Assembly (NCBI RefSeq): GCF_014650055.1 | Contig: NZ_BMUF01000017.1 | Span: forward strand, 109,519 to 173,518 | Length of the DNA stretch: 64,000 bases | Direction of reading: 5' to 3' | DNA from: Streptomyces malachitofuscus | GTDB lineage: Bacteria; Actinomycetota; Actinomycetes; Streptomycetales; Streptomycetaceae | Part shown: positions 8,243 to 15,378 of the stretch, in pieces | Numbering within the stretch: position 1 is the stretch's first letter | Layout of the letters: the number at the start of each line of letters is the position of its first letter | Program-made: the position numbers and the translations under genes | The notes under the pieces: generated by a model | What the model saw: only the letters and a program-made list of their open reading frames with translations | What the model was told of the DNA's origin: nothing | Databases searched by the model: none

Positions 8243-9931
8243 TCAGCGCGGACGCAGGCAGACCAGTGCCTCGTCGGTGCCGATCACCACCTCCTCGTCG
8301 GGGGTGAGAGCCAGGGCGTTGACCGGCAGTCCCGGATGGAAGGCACGCGTCTCGCCCGTGCCGGGCCGGTGGTACTGGATCAGACCGTCCGCCCAGCCGA
8401 CCACCAGTGCCGGCCCCGAGGAGGTGAGAGCACAGCCGAGTGCGACCACGGGGCAGGGGCGTTCGGCGACGGGCTCGGACAACGGCTCGCGGCCGGGCGC
8501 CCACATCCGGACCCGGCCGTCGACGCCACCGCTGTACACCAGCGGCGTCACTTGCCCGCCGTCCCCGACCGGGACGTCGGCCATGCCCAGGGCGACGACC
8601 CGTCCTCGGTGGAGGACGGCGGTGTGCGGGCCCGGCGTACCCTCGTCGAGCGGGACAACGTGCACCGCGCCGTCATCGTCACCGGCGGCCGCCGCCCGAC
8701 CCGACGCCGCGAGCGCGGACCCCGGGACGTCCGCCAGCCGGGCCGTGAGTGCACGGGCGGCCGTCTCGCCCGGGGCGGGATCGTCCCCGAGCAGTGCGGT
8801 CAGGCCGGAAGCGCGCCGAGCGGTCGGCAACCGGCGCGTGTGCAACCGCCCTTGGCCGTCGAGCGCCCACACGGTGCCGTCGGGGAGCGCGCACAGAGCG
8901 GTGACATCGGGCACCGGATGGGACAGACGACCGGTGGCGGCCGCGTCGGCGAGCGCACCGGCCCGCAGGACCCCTTGGTGATCGGCCACCAGGAAGCGGC
9001 CCTCCAGCGGGCCGGAACCCGCGGTCAGAGCGAGGGCGGGGCCCGGCCAGGGTGGAGTGACGTCCCCGCGCACCCGGGACCAGACCGCTTCCCAGGGCGA
9101 GCCGGCCGAGAGCCTGGCCAGCGCGGGCCTCAACCGCGGGTCGGCGCCGTCACCGAGAGCGGTCAGCAACACGAGGGCACGCTCGGCGGGGGACTGGTCG
9201 CGCATGAGCGACTGCCCGGCCCGCAGCCACGCCCCCCGCAGGTCCACGTACCTGCCCGCGCCTGCCTCGTACGCGGCGGTGACCCGCACCGGGTCCGCCG
9301 CGCAGACGACGGCCGGGTCGTCCAGGTCCAGCGGGGCTGTGTCCGGGCCGTCCGGATCCCGGTCGGCCGGGCGACGAACCGGGGCGCGCCGCGCGGCACG
9401 CCACGCGGCCCGGCGGACCGGATCGGTCCAGCGGTCCTCGTCGAGGTCCAGCACCGCGGGCGCGCAGCCGGCGAGCAGAGCCATCGCCTCATGACCGGTG
9501 CGCGCCTCCACGACCAGACGTACGTGCTCCAGCCTGGCCAGGTCACCGGCCAGCCCGGCCACGGCCCCGACGTCCGCGGCAGCGTGCAGATCGGGCAGCA
9601 CGCCGACGGTACGACGCCCGTCGGCGGCCAGAGCCGCGAGCAGTTCCCCCGGCGCCCGGGCCACCACGCCGAGCTGTTCGGCCAGCGTCCACGTCGTACC
9701 CTGCATCCCCTGCCCCGCCAGGGGCACGAATGCGTGCACCCGCCGCACCGGTGCGGTCGCCGGGCGGGTTCCGTGCGCCACCAGCCAGGCGAGCAGCGCG
9801 GACTTCCCGCATCCCGCGCCGCCGGAGATCACGCACAGACGGGGCGCCTCCGGGTCCGCCAGCCACGCCAGCAGCGCGGCCGCGGCCGGCTCCCGGCCCT
9901 CCGCCGGCCGCGCCCACGCGTCGTGGCTCAC
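8243..9931 (-). CDS. P-loop NTPase (STAND-like) with C-terminal beta-propeller
   Basis: A 562-residue protein. Residues 37-44 form a Walker A motif, GGAGCGKS, in ISGGAGCGKSALLAWL; RTVGVLPDLH may supply the Walker B strand. The second half contains several propeller-like blades, each with an inner DG motif: PDGTVWALDGQGRLHTR, DDDGAVHVVPLDEG, SGGVDGRVRMWAPG, VVGWADGLIQYH, VIGTDEALVCLRP. An NTPase followed by a WD40-like propeller is the layout of STAND signalling ATPases. The GTG start at 9931 overlaps the upstream SUKH/deaminase stop by 4 bases (GTGA), so translation is probably coupled. It may sense or regulate the neighbouring toxin module. That role is inference. Confidence 0.75.
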   Translation of the reverse strand: MSHDAWARPAEGREPAAAALLAWLADPEAPRLCVISGGAGCGKSALLAWLVAHGTRPATAPVRRVHAFVPLAGQGMQGTTWTLAEQLGVVARAPGELLAALAADGRRTVGVLPDLHAAADVGAVAGLAGDLARLEHVRLVVEARTGHEAMALLAGCAPAVLDLDEDRWTDPVRRAAWRAARRAPVRRPADRDPDGPDTAPLDLDDPAVVCAADPVRVTAAYEAGAGRYVDLRGAWLRAGQSLMRDQSPAERALVLLTALGDGADPRLRPALARLSAGSPWEAVWSRVRGDVTPPWPGPALALTAGSGPLEGRFLVADHQGVLRAGALADAAATGRLSHPVPDVTALCALPDGTVWALDGQGRLHTRRLPTARRASGLTALLGDDPAPGETAARALTARLADVPGSALAASGRAAAAGDDDGAVHVVPLDEGTPGPHTAVLHRGRVVALGMADVPVGDGGQVTPLVYSGGVDGRVRMWAPGREPLSEPVAERPCPVVALGCALTSSGPALVVGWADGLIQYHRPGTGETRAFHPGLPVNALALTPDEEVVIGTDEALVCLRPR

Positions 9932-10806
9932 CTCCGCTCCGCCCGCTCGGCCGCGTACGTGATGAGCTCCTTGATCCCCGTCTCGCGGGAGGCCGTGTCG
10001 GACCCGTAGTCGAAGCTGTGGGTGAACTCGGCGTGCGGAAAGGCCCGGAGCATCCACGCCGCGCAGTAGTGGCCGGGCATCATGCACGGTGCCAGCTCGG
10101 TGTACACCCGCCGCACCCGCTCCACCGGCACGCCCTCCCGCTGCAGTCTCCGCCAGACGATCTCCTCCGGATGGGCGCGCCCCGGCCCGGTCGCGCCGGT
10201 GGTGATCTGCTTCCGGCCGGCGTCGTCGAGGTACTCGAAAGCGGCCGAGAACGGGAAATTCAGGGTGTGGCGGACGTCGTCGAGCACGCGCGGCCACCAG
10301 CTCTCCCGCTCCTCGAACGCCGCCGCGTCGATCCTCCGCAGATCCTCGTTCAGCTCGCGGAAGGCCGCGGCGGCCTCCGGCAGATCCGAGGACGCCGCGA
10401 TCACCGGGAGCACCCGGTCGAGGACGGCCAGGCCTTCGTTGAGCGCGGCGGGGTGCGTGTTCACGAACATGTCGTCCTCCTCGGCCCCCAGGAACACCGC
10501 CTGCACCGCACCGTCCGGCCGCACGCACAGCTGCGCCAGCCCGTCGTCGCCGATCCGGGCCCAGTTCTCCAGCTCCGCGGGCGGGCGGTCCCGCCCCTGC
10601 TGGCCCGCAAACACCCCCAGGGGGAACGCGTCGCCCTCGTCGGAGGCGCGGAAGTACGGTGGCACGTGCACGGGCACGCCGACCTCCGTCAGCTGTGTCC
10701 GTGCCGTCTCGGGCAGCCGCATCCCGTAGGAGCCGGCCGTATCGAACGGACGCAGACCGTCCCGGCCGAAGTGGGCGAGTGCCGGATCCGGAGCAGGCGT
10801 TGACAT
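9928..10806 (-). CDS. SUKH-4 domain fused to a deaminase-like domain
   Basis: A 292-residue protein. Residues about 20-190 look like a SUKH-4 domain (GMRLPETARTQLTEVGVP, PAELENWARIGDDGLAQLCV, TLNFPFSAAFEYLDD). The last ~85 residues carry a deaminase-type metal signature: His212-x-Glu214 in GRAHPEEIVWRRL, then YTELAPC with Cys241 and Cys248 in APCMMPGHYC. It is therefore an immunity-like domain and a toxin-like domain on one chain. It lacks a secretion signal or WXG module and is likely cytoplasmic. It is the first gene of the leftward cassette and overlaps the NTPase gene by 4 bases. ATG at 10806 has GAGG upstream. Whether the deaminase fold is active is unknown. Confidence 0.78.
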   Translation of the reverse strand: MSTPAPDPALAHFGRDGLRPFDTAGSYGMRLPETARTQLTEVGVPVHVPPYFRASDEGDAFPLGVFAGQQGRDRPPAELENWARIGDDGLAQLCVRPDGAVQAVFLGAEEDDMFVNTHPAALNEGLAVLDRVLPVIAASSDLPEAAAAFRELNEDLRRIDAAAFEERESWWPRVLDDVRHTLNFPFSAAFEYLDDAGRKQITTGATGPGRAHPEEIVWRRLQREGVPVERVRRVYTELAPCMMPGHYCAAWMLRAFPHAEFTHSFDYGSDTASRETGIKELITYAAERAERR

Positions 10807-10918
10807 GGGAGTACCTCACGTGACCGACGGGGCGGAAGACATCTCAGACCCTAGGCCGCGGAACCCTCCGGACGCATGGCCCGTCCCGTGACGCACAGCG
10901 GTCGTGGTCGGCATCGGG

Positions 10919-11066
10919 ACTCCGTGCGCCGTCCAGATAGCGGACATCGGGCCCGCCTCTTGGTATCGCGTTAACAAGCGAGTAGCACTGGGAGGATCGG
11001 CCGTGCTGTCGTATACGACCGGACGGCCTCTCGCGGTCGGCAACGACGCCGAGCGCACCTCACCGG
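10919..11066. repeat. Diverged copy of the gdhA leader region
   Basis: This aligns with 13704-13859 upstream of gdhA. The block from CTTGGTATCGCGTTAACA through CTGTCGTATAC is almost unchanged, with lower similarity outside it. By eye it is about 80 percent identical overall. It sits between the start of the SUKH/deaminase gene and the second xylanase-end repeat and drives no obvious gene rightward. Confidence 0.75.
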
Positions 11067-11070
11067 CCCC

Positions 11071-11287
11071 GTGCCGGTGTTCTTCGAGGGCGAGGGCTTC
11101 GCCACCGTGATGACCGACGACTTCAAGCGCAAGCCCGCCTTCTACGCCCTGCGGGACACGCTGAAGCAGGCGGCCCGGGAGGAGGACTGCAAGAAGCACC
11201 GGTAGGACCGGCATCCACCCCCGGCCCGGCAGCACGTCACCGTCCGGGGGGCGGCCCCCTCCTGGCCCGCGGGTCTCACACCTTGCG
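11071..11287 (+). pseudogene. Second copy of xylanase 3' end (44-codon remnant plus terminator)
   Basis: This copy starts exactly at the base matching xylanase codon 342 and runs through the stop and terminator into the last codons of the methyltransferase. The reading frame of the 44 codons is intact, with one amino-acid change (Ser to Thr), but there is no start region or upstream catalytic part. It is therefore a non-functional remnant. The near identity to 5795-6010 means the duplication is recent or homogenised. Confidence 0.9.
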
Positions 11288-12097
11288 GGCCACCGCCACA
11301 TAGGCCCCGCTGTGGACGCCCTCCTGCCCGGGAACGGGTTCTCCCAGTTCCGGGTGCCACTCCTCGGCCGCCACGATGCCGGGAGCGACGATCTCCAGCC
11401 CCTCGAAGAACCGGGCGAACCGCTCCCTGCCGCGCATGTCCATGGTGAGCCCGCCCGCCCGGTAGAGGTCGATCACCTTCCGCGAGGCCTCCTCCGGGTG
11501 GAAGTCCGGGGTCAGATGGGACATGACCAGATAACTGCCCGGCGCCAGCGACTCCTTGAGCCGGTCCACCAGCTCGTACGCCCCGTCCTCGTCGCCGATG
11601 AAGTGCAGCAGCGCGATCAGGGACAGCGCGACCGGCCGCTCCAGGTCCAGCGTCTTGCGGGCGCGCTCGACGATGACGTCGGTGTCCCGCGCGTCCGCCT
11701 GCACGTAGTCGACGGCCCCCTCCGGGGTGCCCCGCAGCAGCGCCTCGGCGTGGACGAGCACGATCGGGTCGTTGTCGCAGTACACGACCCGCGCGTCGGG
11801 GGCGATCTCCTGAGCCACCTGGTGCAGGTTCGGCTCCGTCGGGATGCCGGTGCCGATGTCGAGGAACTGGCGCACGCCCTGCCCGGACAGCCAGCGGGTG
11901 GCACGGTGCATGAACGCCCGGTTCATCCGCGCCATGACGGGGATGCCCGGCGCGAACGCCACGAGGTTCCGCCCCAGCTCCTCGTCCACCGGATAGTTGT
12001 CCTTGCCGCCGAGGAACCAGTCGTACGTCCGAGCGGGATGCGGCCTGCTGGTGTCGATCCCCCCGGCGGCCTCCATCCGGGAATCCCGCTGCTCCAC
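11276..12097 (-). CDS. SAM-dependent methyltransferase (actinobacterial Methyltransf_19 type)
   Basis: A 273-residue protein of the S-adenosylmethionine-dependent family abundant in Streptomyces. The diagnostic N-terminal segment is RPHPARTYDWFLGGKDNYPV. The SAM site is seen in VRQFLDIGTGIPTEPNLHQV and VVYCDNDPIVLVHAEALL. Later come the typical ALIALLHFI-like stretch and YLVMSHLTPDF. The substrate of this family is generally unknown. It is convergent with the xylanase remnant: its last codons lie inside the direct repeat. In the left copy the corresponding tail (VSRKV-stop) survives without a gene, which shows that the xylanase and methyltransferase ends were once adjacent. Confidence 0.9.
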   Translation of the reverse strand: MEQRDSRMEAAGGIDTSRPHPARTYDWFLGGKDNYPVDEELGRNLVAFAPGIPVMARMNRAFMHRATRWLSGQGVRQFLDIGTGIPTEPNLHQVAQEIAPDARVVYCDNDPIVLVHAEALLRGTPEGAVDYVQADARDTDVIVERARKTLDLERPVALSLIALLHFIGDEDGAYELVDRLKESLAPGSYLVMSHLTPDFHPEEASRKVIDLYRAGGLTMDMRGRERFARFFEGLEIVAPGIVAAEEWHPELGEPVPGQEGVHSGAYVAVARKV

Positions 12098-12191
12098 CCT
12101 GATCCTCCCTGCCCCGTAAGCGAGTTACTCCGAGTCGTACCCGGGGCCCACGATATCCACGGCACCCGTCCGGGACGACGCACGGGAGGCT

Positions 12192-12983
12192 TCATGCCTG
12201 ATCGCGACCGGGTCTCGGGGAGACGGTCGACGTACCGCGTCGGGGCTGGAGCGGGCGGAACTTCGTTGTACGGCAGTCACGGCAGAGCGATTCGGATTCA
12301 GGGGCGCGGAAGGCGTGGTCGCAGCCGTCGCAGTTGCGCAGGCGGCGGCGGGTCGGTGGTGGGGGCCCGGGCGGCGTTCGGAACGGAGGCGGGGGAGGGA
12401 GTTGTGCGGTGAGGCGGTGGGCTAGGAGGGCGGCGGGACGGTGTAGCGGCTCGTCGGGGAGGTCGGTGGTGAGGGCGTGACGTACGGCGGTGGGGGTGAC
12501 GTCGCGTTCGAGCCAGGCGATGACTCCGGGGGCGAGGTGTTCGGTGTCGGCGGCGGAGAGCAGGAGGCGTGGGTCGTGTCGGCGCAGGCCGGTGAGGAGG
12601 TCGGTGGCCTGCTGGTGGAGTGCGGTGGCCGCGACGCGGGTGGGTCGGGGGACTTCGGGGAGTGCCTTACGAGGGCGGGGTTGGGGCCTTCGCGCCGGCG
12701 CCGGTCGTGGCTCGGGGCAGCCGACGTCGGCCGGTTCGCGCCGGTGGCCCGGCTGGTTGCAGGAGACGGTGCGGGTGATGATGCGGCCGGTGGGGGTGCG
12801 GACGCGTTCGCGGCGGAGGTAGCCGTGGGCTTCGAGTTCGCGCAGGGCGGCGGCGATGCGGGTGGGGCCCTCGGGGAAGCGTGCGGCGAGGGACTTGATG
12901 TCGGCGCCGGCGCCGGTGGGCAGCGACTGGATGTGGCAGGTGACGCGATCGGGTCGGATTGGCGTCGGCGGCTGACTGGGCAC
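12192..12983 (-). CDS. Helix-turn-helix domain protein with C-terminal zinc-ribbon-like motif; N-terminus probably short
   Basis: A 263-residue protein. Residues about 15-60 resemble the winged-helix core of a common Streptomyces family (CHIQSLPTGAGADIKSLAAR, RIAAALRELEAHGYLRRE). A Pro/Arg-rich middle part follows. The C-terminus has CDGCDHAF...CRDC, a possible zinc ribbon. Relatives as I recall them have an extra N-terminal helix before CHIQSLP; here that part is replaced by a Pro-rich MPSQPPTPIRPDRV. A short open frame from ATG 13014 overlaps in another phase, so an ancestral frameshift near 12960 is possible. The function is unknown; it may be DNA-binding. Confidence 0.55.
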   Translation of the reverse strand: MPSQPPTPIRPDRVTCHIQSLPTGAGADIKSLAARFPEGPTRIAAALRELEAHGYLRRERVRTPTGRIITRTVSCNQPGHRREPADVGCPEPRPAPARRPQPRPRKALPEVPRPTRVAATALHQQATDLLTGLRRHDPRLLLSAADTEHLAPGVIAWLERDVTPTAVRHALTTDLPDEPLHRPAALLAHRLTAQLPPPPPFRTPPGPPPPTRRRLRNCDGCDHAFRAPESESLCRDCRTTKFRPLQPRRGTSTVSPRPGRDQA

Positions 12984-13416
12984 GCGGGGGCGCGCTAGGG
13001 TTTTGGGTATCCATCGGGAAGGTCCTTGCTTCCTTGGTGGTCAGGCCCTCGCATCGGGATTGCCGTCCCGGCGGGGGCCGAAGTCTTTTTCGGTTGTGTG
13101 CGCTGAGCGTAGAGGTGACTGGGGTTCGAAAATCCAGCTGAGCCGGTGATGTTCACCCGCCCGAGTGATCGCGTGCTTCGGGCAGGAGGGGTGGGGCTTG
13201 GTGGGGTTCTTTCCCCTCAAGTCCTTGCTTGGTAAGGCGCCGACGGCACCGGAGCTTCAGATCCCGGGTTCCGGTGCCGTAAGGCGTAGTTCAGCCCCGA
13301 CGACCTTGCGCGGAAAGCGGTCCTCGCTCACTCCCCATCAGTGCGCGAGGAGCAGACCGCGACCCGACTCGGTGTCGGGGGTGGGCGGTTGAAGCTCGGT
13401 CAGGCGTTCGCCCCGC
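12984..13416. other. Gene-free stretch with one hairpin
   Basis: No convincing gene is present. It contains one strong inverted repeat: ACGGCACCGGA at 13243-13253 pairs with TCCGGTGCCGT at 13270-13280 (11-bp stem, 16-base loop). The similar strings GGTCCTTGCTT near 13020 and AGTCCTTGCTT near 13220 recur. A promoter for the leftward helix-turn-helix gene presumably lies here. Confidence 0.5.
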
Positions 13417-13560
13417 GTGTCGGTGACCTCGATACGGAGCGTGTGGTCCACCACGTGGAACGCCTGGTTCAAGAGCAGCTACAGCGACGGCTCCGATGGG
13501 AACTCCTGCGTGGATCGTGGCGTACGCCTCGGAAGGCTGACGCTCCGATGGCGGCCCACC
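13417..13560 (+). pseudogene. Remnant of a DUF397 protein gene
   Basis: The frame starting near 13417 encodes AWFKSSYSDGSDGNSCVD. This matches the hallmark W-x-KSSYS-G-x-NCVE opening of DUF397 proteins, small Streptomyces partners of XRE regulators. After this the conserved VAxRDSK part is missing and the reading becomes Arg/Pro-rich. No start with a ribosome site and no XRE partner are present, so it is probably a decayed fragment. Confidence 0.55.
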
Positions 13561-13703
13561 CCGATGTGTGGGCAGTCCCTTTGTCCAACTCTTCCTTGCA
13601 GCGAGTGCGCCGAGCGATGGTAAAACGCTCACCTTGAGGGGTGTTGCGGGGGATATGTTCAGGTATGCCATGAAGATGGACCACGGGCCAGTGCCCCATC
13701 CGC

Positions 13704-13859
13704 ACTCCGTGCGCGGTGTCCAGATATCGGACAATCGCGCCCGGCCCTTGGTATCGCGTTAACACAGGAGTAACACTGGGAGGGTCGGCCGTCCTGTCGT
13801 ATACAACCGGGGCGGCCGCTGTCCCGCGCGCGGCAACGGCGCCGAGCGCTCATCACCGG
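13704..13859 (+). promoter_or_regulatory. gdhA promoter/leader with GlnR-like box
   Basis: TTAAC-N6-GTAAC at 13759-13774 resembles the GlnR a-site/b-site arrangement (gTnAC-N6-GaAAC). A -10-like TATACA lies at 13800-13805 with no good -35, so the box would be centred near -46. A further inverted repeat TGTCC-N7-GGACA lies at 13717-13733. A diverged copy of the whole block is at 10919-11066. GlnR control of gdhA is known in S. coelicolor. The exact box here is inference. Confidence 0.6.
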
Positions 13860-13897
13860 TGCTGCCACCGGTGTCAGCCGTGCCAGAAAGGGACTCC

Positions 13898-15256
13898 GTG
13901 ACCTCACGACCCGACCCCAAGACCTCCCTCGACCAGCTGCGCGCCGAGGTCGAGCGCCGCAACCCCGCGGAGCCCGAGTTCCACCAGGCCGCGCGGGAGG
14001 TGCTGGAGACGCTCGCCCCGGTGCTCGCGGCCCGGCCCGAGTACGCGGTGCCCGGGCTCGTGGAGCGGCTCGTGGAGCCGGAGCGGCAGATCATGTTCCG
14101 GGTGCCCTGGCAGGACGACAACGGCCGGGTCCACGTCAACCGGGGTTTCCGGATCGAGTTCAACAGCGCCCTCGGCCCGTACAAGGGCGGCCTTCGGTTC
14201 CACCCCTCGGTGAACCTCGGGATCATCAAGTTCCTCGGCTTCGAGCAGATCTTCAAGAACGCGCTGACCGGGCTCGGCATCGGCGGCGGCAAGGGCGGCA
14301 GCGACTTCGACCCGCAGGGCCGCAGCGACGCCGAGGTCATGCGCTTCTGCCAGTCCTTCATGACCGAGCTGTACCGGCACATCGGTGAGTACACCGACAT
14401 CCCGGCCGGCGACATCGGCGTCGGCGCCCGCGAGATCGGCTACCTGTTCGGCCAGTACCGGCGGATCACCAACCGCTGGGAGGGCGGCGTGCTGACCGGC
14501 AAGAGCGCCGGCTGGGGCGGCTCGCTGATCCGCCCGGAGGCGACCGGGTACGGCAACGTGCTGTTCGCGGAGGCCATGCTGCGCGCCCGCGGCGAGGACC
14601 TGGAGGGGCAGACCGCGGTCGTCTCCGGCTCCGGCAACGTGGCGATCTACACCATCCAGAAGCTGGCCGCCCTCGGCGCCAACCCCGTGACCTGCTCCGA
14701 CTCCGGCGGCTACGTCGTCGACGAGAAGGGCATCGACCTGGAGCTGCTGCGCCAGATCAAGGAGGTCGAGCGTGGCCGCGTCAGCACGTACGCCGAGCGC
14801 CGCGGCGCCTCCGCGCGGTTCGTGCCCGGCGGGCGGGTGTGGGAGGTCCCGGCGGACGTCGCCCTGCCGTCGGCCACCCAGAACGAGCTGAACGCGGACG
14901 ACGCCGCCGCCCTGATCCGCAACGGCGTCAAGGCGGTCTCCGAGGGCGCGAACATGCCCACCACGCCCGAGGCCGTCGACCTGCTCCAGCGGGCCGGCGT
15001 CGCCTTCGGCCCCGGCAAGGCCGCCAACGCGGGCGGTGTCGCGGTCAGCGCGCTGGAGATGACGCAGAACGCCTCGCGCACCTCGTGGAAGGCCGACCAG
15101 GTCGAGCACGAGCTGGCGCGCATCATGACCGACATCCACACCACCTGTGCCGAGACCGCCGAGCGCTACGGCGCCCCCGGCGACTACGTGACCGGCGCGA
15201 ACATCGCCGGCTTCGAGCGGGTGGCGGACGCGATGCTCGCGCAGGGCGTCATCTGA
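13898..15256 (+). CDS. gdhA: NADP-specific glutamate dehydrogenase
   Basis: A 452-residue hexameric-type glutamate dehydrogenase that aminates 2-oxoglutarate with ammonium and NADPH to give glutamate. The family signature is complete: RIEFNSALGPYKGGLRFHPS, LTGLGIGGGKGGSDFDPQGR with the catalytic Lys, IGYLFGQYRRITN, the nucleotide fold at VVSGSGNVAIYTIQKL, and the late PGKAANAGGVAVSALEM. The GTG at 13898 preceded by GAAAGGGA is chosen over upstream codons because it gives the normal family length. Expression is probably nitrogen-regulated through the GlnR-like box. It is monocistronic and followed by a hairpin. Confidence 0.96.
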   Translation: MTSRPDPKTSLDQLRAEVERRNPAEPEFHQAAREVLETLAPVLAARPEYAVPGLVERLVEPERQIMFRVPWQDDNGRVHVNRGFRIEFNSALGPYKGGLRFHPSVNLGIIKFLGFEQIFKNALTGLGIGGGKGGSDFDPQGRSDAEVMRFCQSFMTELYRHIGEYTDIPAGDIGVGAREIGYLFGQYRRITNRWEGGVLTGKSAGWGGSLIRPEATGYGNVLFAEAMLRARGEDLEGQTAVVSGSGNVAIYTIQKLAALGANPVTCSDSGGYVVDEKGIDLELLRQIKEVERGRVSTYAERRGASARFVPGGRVWEVPADVALPSATQNELNADDAAALIRNGVKAVSEGANMPTTPEAVDLLQRAGVAFGPGKAANAGGVAVSALEMTQNASRTSWKADQVEHELARIMTDIHTTCAETAERYGAPGDYVTGANIAGFERVADAMLAQGVI

Positions 15257-15271
15257 CGCAGCCGCGTCCGT

Positions 15272-15294
15272 CCGGCGTGCTGAGGTGACGCCGG
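15272..15294 (+). terminator. gdhA terminator hairpin
   Basis: CCGGCGT (15272-15278) pairs with ACGCCGG (15288-15294), a 7-bp stem 15 bases after the gdhA stop. A second palindrome, CACGCCGT-C-ACGGCGTG at 15372-15388, overlaps the stop of the convergent DUF2071 gene and could serve the opposite strand. Confidence 0.5.
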
Positions 15295-15378
15295 GGCAGG
15301 GCGTCGTCCGGGCCGGACACCCGGTGGAACGGCGTGGAGGAGCGAGCCCGTCCGGTGCGGGCCTGCCGCATCACGCCG

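Noticed and set aside
6644..10009. A very long rightward open frame (over 1100 codons) opposite the cassette genes
   Set aside because: It is the antisense shadow of three real genes; the product is Val/Gly/Arg-rich with no domain and no ribosome site.
6005..11290. Transposon or IS element carrying the cassette
   Set aside because: No transposase, integrase or terminal inverted repeats are visible; the flanks are long homologous repeats rather than short target duplications.
13219..13281. Possible tRNA remnant (TTGGTAAGGCGCC...TTCAGATCCCGGG...)
   Set aside because: A T-loop-like string and a long stem are present, but no acceptor, D or anticodon stems can be paired; it is better described as a simple hairpin.
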